Assembly (NCBI GenBank): GCA_963826165.1
Contig: CAWGWC010000007.1
Location: 682,001-746,000, forward strand
Origin: JACVRW01 sp963826165
GTDB lineage: Bacteria; Actinomycetota; Thermoleophilia; Solirubrobacterales; Thermoleophilaceae
DNA: 64,000 bases
Reading direction: 5' to 3'
The notes under the pieces were generated by a model that did no database searches, had not been told where the DNA came from, and was given only the letters and a program-made list of their open reading frames with translations. The translations under genes were made by a program, and so were the position numbers. Shown piece by piece: positions 61,380 through 64,000 of the stretch (the first letter of the stretch is position 1; every line of letters starts with the position of its first letter).

Positions 61380-64000
61380 GGACCAGTCTCGACCTGCCAG
61401 GAGATCGGGTGGTCCGGGTCGGGCTCGTAGCTGCAGAAGGTCCCGGTCTTGATCGAGCGGGCGAGCTGGCGGCCGAGGCGCGCATCGTGCGCCTCGATGC
61501 GCCGCAGCGTCTTGCGAATGGCCCTGGTGGCGTTCACGCGGGCGCGCTCGGCGTCGGAGGCGGCGGGGCGGTCGCGCCCTCCCAGGCCGGTGGCCGCGGC
61601 CAGCTCGTGGGCGATCTCCTCGTATTCGGTTCTGGCGTGGGCGGCTCGCTCGGGATCGTTCATCGCCTCGGCCTCGTCGATCGTCTCCTGGAGGTCGTCG
61701 AGGCGGGCGCGGTAGGCGGCCTTGGCCTGGGGGTCGAGCAGGGCGCCGACGCCGGCCTGACCGCCCGTGTGCAGCTCCTCGGTCGCCACCGCGGCCGGGA
61801 CTGTTTCCTCGCTGCCGTGACCCTCATCCCGGCCGATGATCTCGAGCGCGTGGAACTCCACGCCCGGGTTGGCCAGCAGCAGGGCGAGGTGGTGCAGGCC
61901 CTTCACGTCCTTGAGGCGCACCATGCGCCCGCCGGCGATCAGGGTCCAGAAGTCGCCCTCGCGCTGCAGGCTGCCGGTGGCCTCCTCCTGGGTCCGCTTC
62001 GCCGGCTCCGCCGCGGGCTCCTGCTTGCCCTTCAGCAGCCGGGCGGCCTCGTCCTCCACGCGGCGCATGCCGAGCTCGGCGGCGAGCGGCCTGGGCGCGA
62101 GCGGCCGCCTCCGCGTCGCCCGCGATCCTCGCCTCGTCGAGGTCGCACAGGGCAAGCGAGGGACGCGACCCCGCCCGCTCGGCCTGGGCGCGGGCCGCTG
62201 TGAGGTGCGCCTTCGCCTCCTCGGTCCGGCCGAGAACGCAGGCCAGCCGGCCGAGCGAGCGGTCGACCGGCCACAGCACCGCCGCGCTGGGCGACACGAC
62301 CCAGCGACCGCTGTAGGGCTCGAGCCAGCCGTAGAGCAGCTCGGACCGTTGCTCGTCGCCGAGCTCGGCGGCCGTGTCGGCCAGCAGCGCCAGCATCACG
62401 AGGTGGGTGTTGTCGCGCGGGAGGCCCTCGAGGCCGTCGGCGGTGAGCCGTTCGAGCTCGCGCCGGGCCTCCGCCGGCCGCTCGGCCTGGACGAGCAGCG
62501 CGGTGAAGGCACAGCGCAGGGCGACCATGCCGGGCTGGGCGCTCGACATCGCTCCGAGGGGAGCCTCGAGCTCGAACAGGCGGCCCTGGAGCAGCCGGAT
62601 GACGATGAGGGTGGCGGTCGAGGCGAGCTCGGACACCGATCCGCGCACGCGCCGGCCGATCTCGGCCGACTCGGCGATGCCCTGCTCGGCGTCGTCGAAG
62701 CGGCCCTCCCCCACGGCGCGCATCGCCTTGTGCAGGGGGTGGAAGACCATGGCGCGGGGCTGGCGCAGGGTGTTGGCCATGTGCTCGACGCGGGCGATCT
62801 CCTGGTCCACGGCGGCCACGTCACCGGCCTCGAGCAGCACCGAGATGCGCCAGTTGCGGACGACCATCTCCATCTCGCTGTCGCCCAGGCGCCGGCTCAG
62901 CTCGAGCAGCTCGACGCTGTCGCCCAGTTGCTCGGTGATCGAGTCGGGGCCCCAGCCGGCGAGCAGCGCGCGGCCGAGGACGTACTCGAGCGTCTCGGCG
63001 GAGGCGCGATCCTCGTAGGTCGCGTGCTCCTCGCGGGCCAGCGCGACGGCCTCTGTTGACAGCCGGCGCACCCGCTCGCTCTCCGGCGACCAGTAGAGAG
63101 CCACCGCCAGCAGCCCCTTCACGCGGGCCAGCATCCCGCCGGCCGGGTCCTGGCCGAGGCGCTCGATCGACTGCTCGGCCAGCTTCACGAGCTCGTCGTC
63201 CACGCCGAAGGACAGTCCCCAGATGCCGCAGGCCAGGGTGGCGCGGGCCAGTCCGTGGGAGTCGTCGAGGAGGCGGGCGACCTCGGCCGCCTGGACGAGG
63301 GTGCGACGCGCCTGCTCGGTGTCGCCCGCGCGGGTCTGGGCCTCTCCGAGGGATTGCAGGAGGGCGACGCTGCCGTTGCCGCCGGCGCCCTCGAGGGCCT
63401 CCAGCGCTCGCTGGTACATGGTGGCGGCCTCGTCGTAGGCGAACTGGCCCATGGCGCGGTCGCCGGCCCTGCTCGCGTAGTCGACCCCGCGCTCAGGGCC
63501 GTCGAGGGGAGCGGCCTCGAGGAAATGGTGGGCGAGCTCGTTGAGCCGCGCGTCGACCCGGTCGCCGGCGAGCTTCTCGAAGGTCTCGCCCACGTCGCGG
63601 TGGAGAGCGATGCGCCGGCTGGGCTTGAGGCCGTCGTAGAGGGTGGCCTGGACCAGGGCGTGGCTGAAGGCGAACTGCTCCGCCGATTCCGGCACGGGAT
63701 GCACCAGCCCGATCTGCCCCGCCGCCTCGATCAGCCCGAGCAGCTCCTCACGGGGTTTGTCGGTGGCCGTGGAGAGGGTGGTGACGCTGAAGCGGTCGCC
63801 GATGACCGACGCGACGCCGAGGACCTCCTGGGCTTGTTCGGGAAGCGGCGCAAGGCGCTGCGAGATCGTCTCCCGAACACCCTCGGGCAGGGGGAGAGCG
63901 GCGGTGGTTGCTCGCTCGCTGTCGCCGAGGCGATCCTCGGCGTCGAGGAGGGTCACCAGCTCGCCCACGAACAGCGGGTTGCCGCCGGTGAGCTCGCGGA
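61376..64000 (-). CDS. AAA-ATPase/TPR signalling protein, C-terminal part, one frameshift
   Basis: A large regulator whose start lies beyond the right edge. The visible part begins RELTGGNPLFVGELVTLLDA, the end of a STAND/AAA ATPase domain, then a winged-helix region (LPEGVRETISQRLAPLPEQA), and a long alpha-helical TPR array (VDYASRAGDRAMGQFAYDEA and on). Near 62098 one extra base breaks the frame; correct reading resumes PLAAELGMRRVEDEAARLLK. The last domain (GDFWTLIAGGRMVRLKDVKG, LHHLALLLANPGVEFHALEI, SIKTGTFCSYEPDPDHPISW) recurs at the end of many actinobacterial cyclase- or kinase-linked ATPases. No LuxR HTH is seen. Confidence 0.85.

Overview
The window is a high-GC chromosomal segment of an actinobacterium, most likely class Thermoleophilia (Solirubrobacterales/Gaiellales-like). 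The placement is inference. It rests on very high GC, frequent GTG/TTG starts, actinobacterial translation-gene order, and a secreted protein (53484-54176) whose N-terminus reads ALFVALGGTSYAAK, a leader style I associate with Thermoleophilia. There is no sign of a prophage, IS element or CRISPR array.

Layout. 1-4881: a sulfate-transport pair at the left edge (cysT partial, cysP broken by three frameshifts), a CPA2 antiporter, a peptidoglycan-binding NlpC/P60-type protein and two poorly known proteins. 4975-24207 (minus): an unbroken translation super-cluster running fusA-tuf, rpsJ through secY-adk-map, then rpmJ-rpsM-rpsK-rpsD-rpoA-rplQ; infA is missing from its usual place. 24340-26321: two plus-strand genes and a structured repeat-bearing spacer that separate fusA-tuf from rpsG-rpsL (26322-27190). 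27237-29556: an alpha/beta hydrolase, a DMT-type membrane protein and a small HAD-like protein. 29621-37308: rpoC and rpoB with a strong terminator. 37540-40218: a YdjM-like membrane protein, a VOC protein and a gamma-glutamyltransferase lying between rpoB and the normally adjacent rplL-rplJ. 40315-44060: rplL, rplJ, rplA, rplK, nusG, secE, rpmG. 44194-46959: small genes plus tRNA-Thr(GGT) and tRNA-Tyr(GTA). 46943-51260: primary sigma factor, a COG1469-type GTP cyclohydrolase and envelope or hypothetical genes. 51247-55500: exported and membrane proteins, including a 63-bp tandem-repeat gene and a stand-alone class III cyclase. 55557-61379: a GMC oxidoreductase/alpha-beta hydrolase pair divergent from two unknown genes and a DyP peroxidase. 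61376-64000: the 3' part of a large AAA-ATPase/TPR protein.

Two themes stand out. First, several translation proteins carry non-canonical extensions: a SAP-like domain on L22, a basic N-terminal arm on S17, acidic C-tails on L5, L10 and S5, a Gly/Arg-rich tail on S3 and a very long acidic N-arm on SecE. Second, five otherwise sound genes contain single-base frameshifts (cysP three; rpsC, ggt, rplJ and the terminal ATPase one each). One of these makes rpsC and rplP look fused. Residual sequencing indels are the simplest explanation.

The best candidate for an undescribed functional unit is 55557-61379: a FAD oxidase likely to make H2O2, its partner hydrolase, two conserved-looking unknown proteins and an H2O2-consuming DyP peroxidase.
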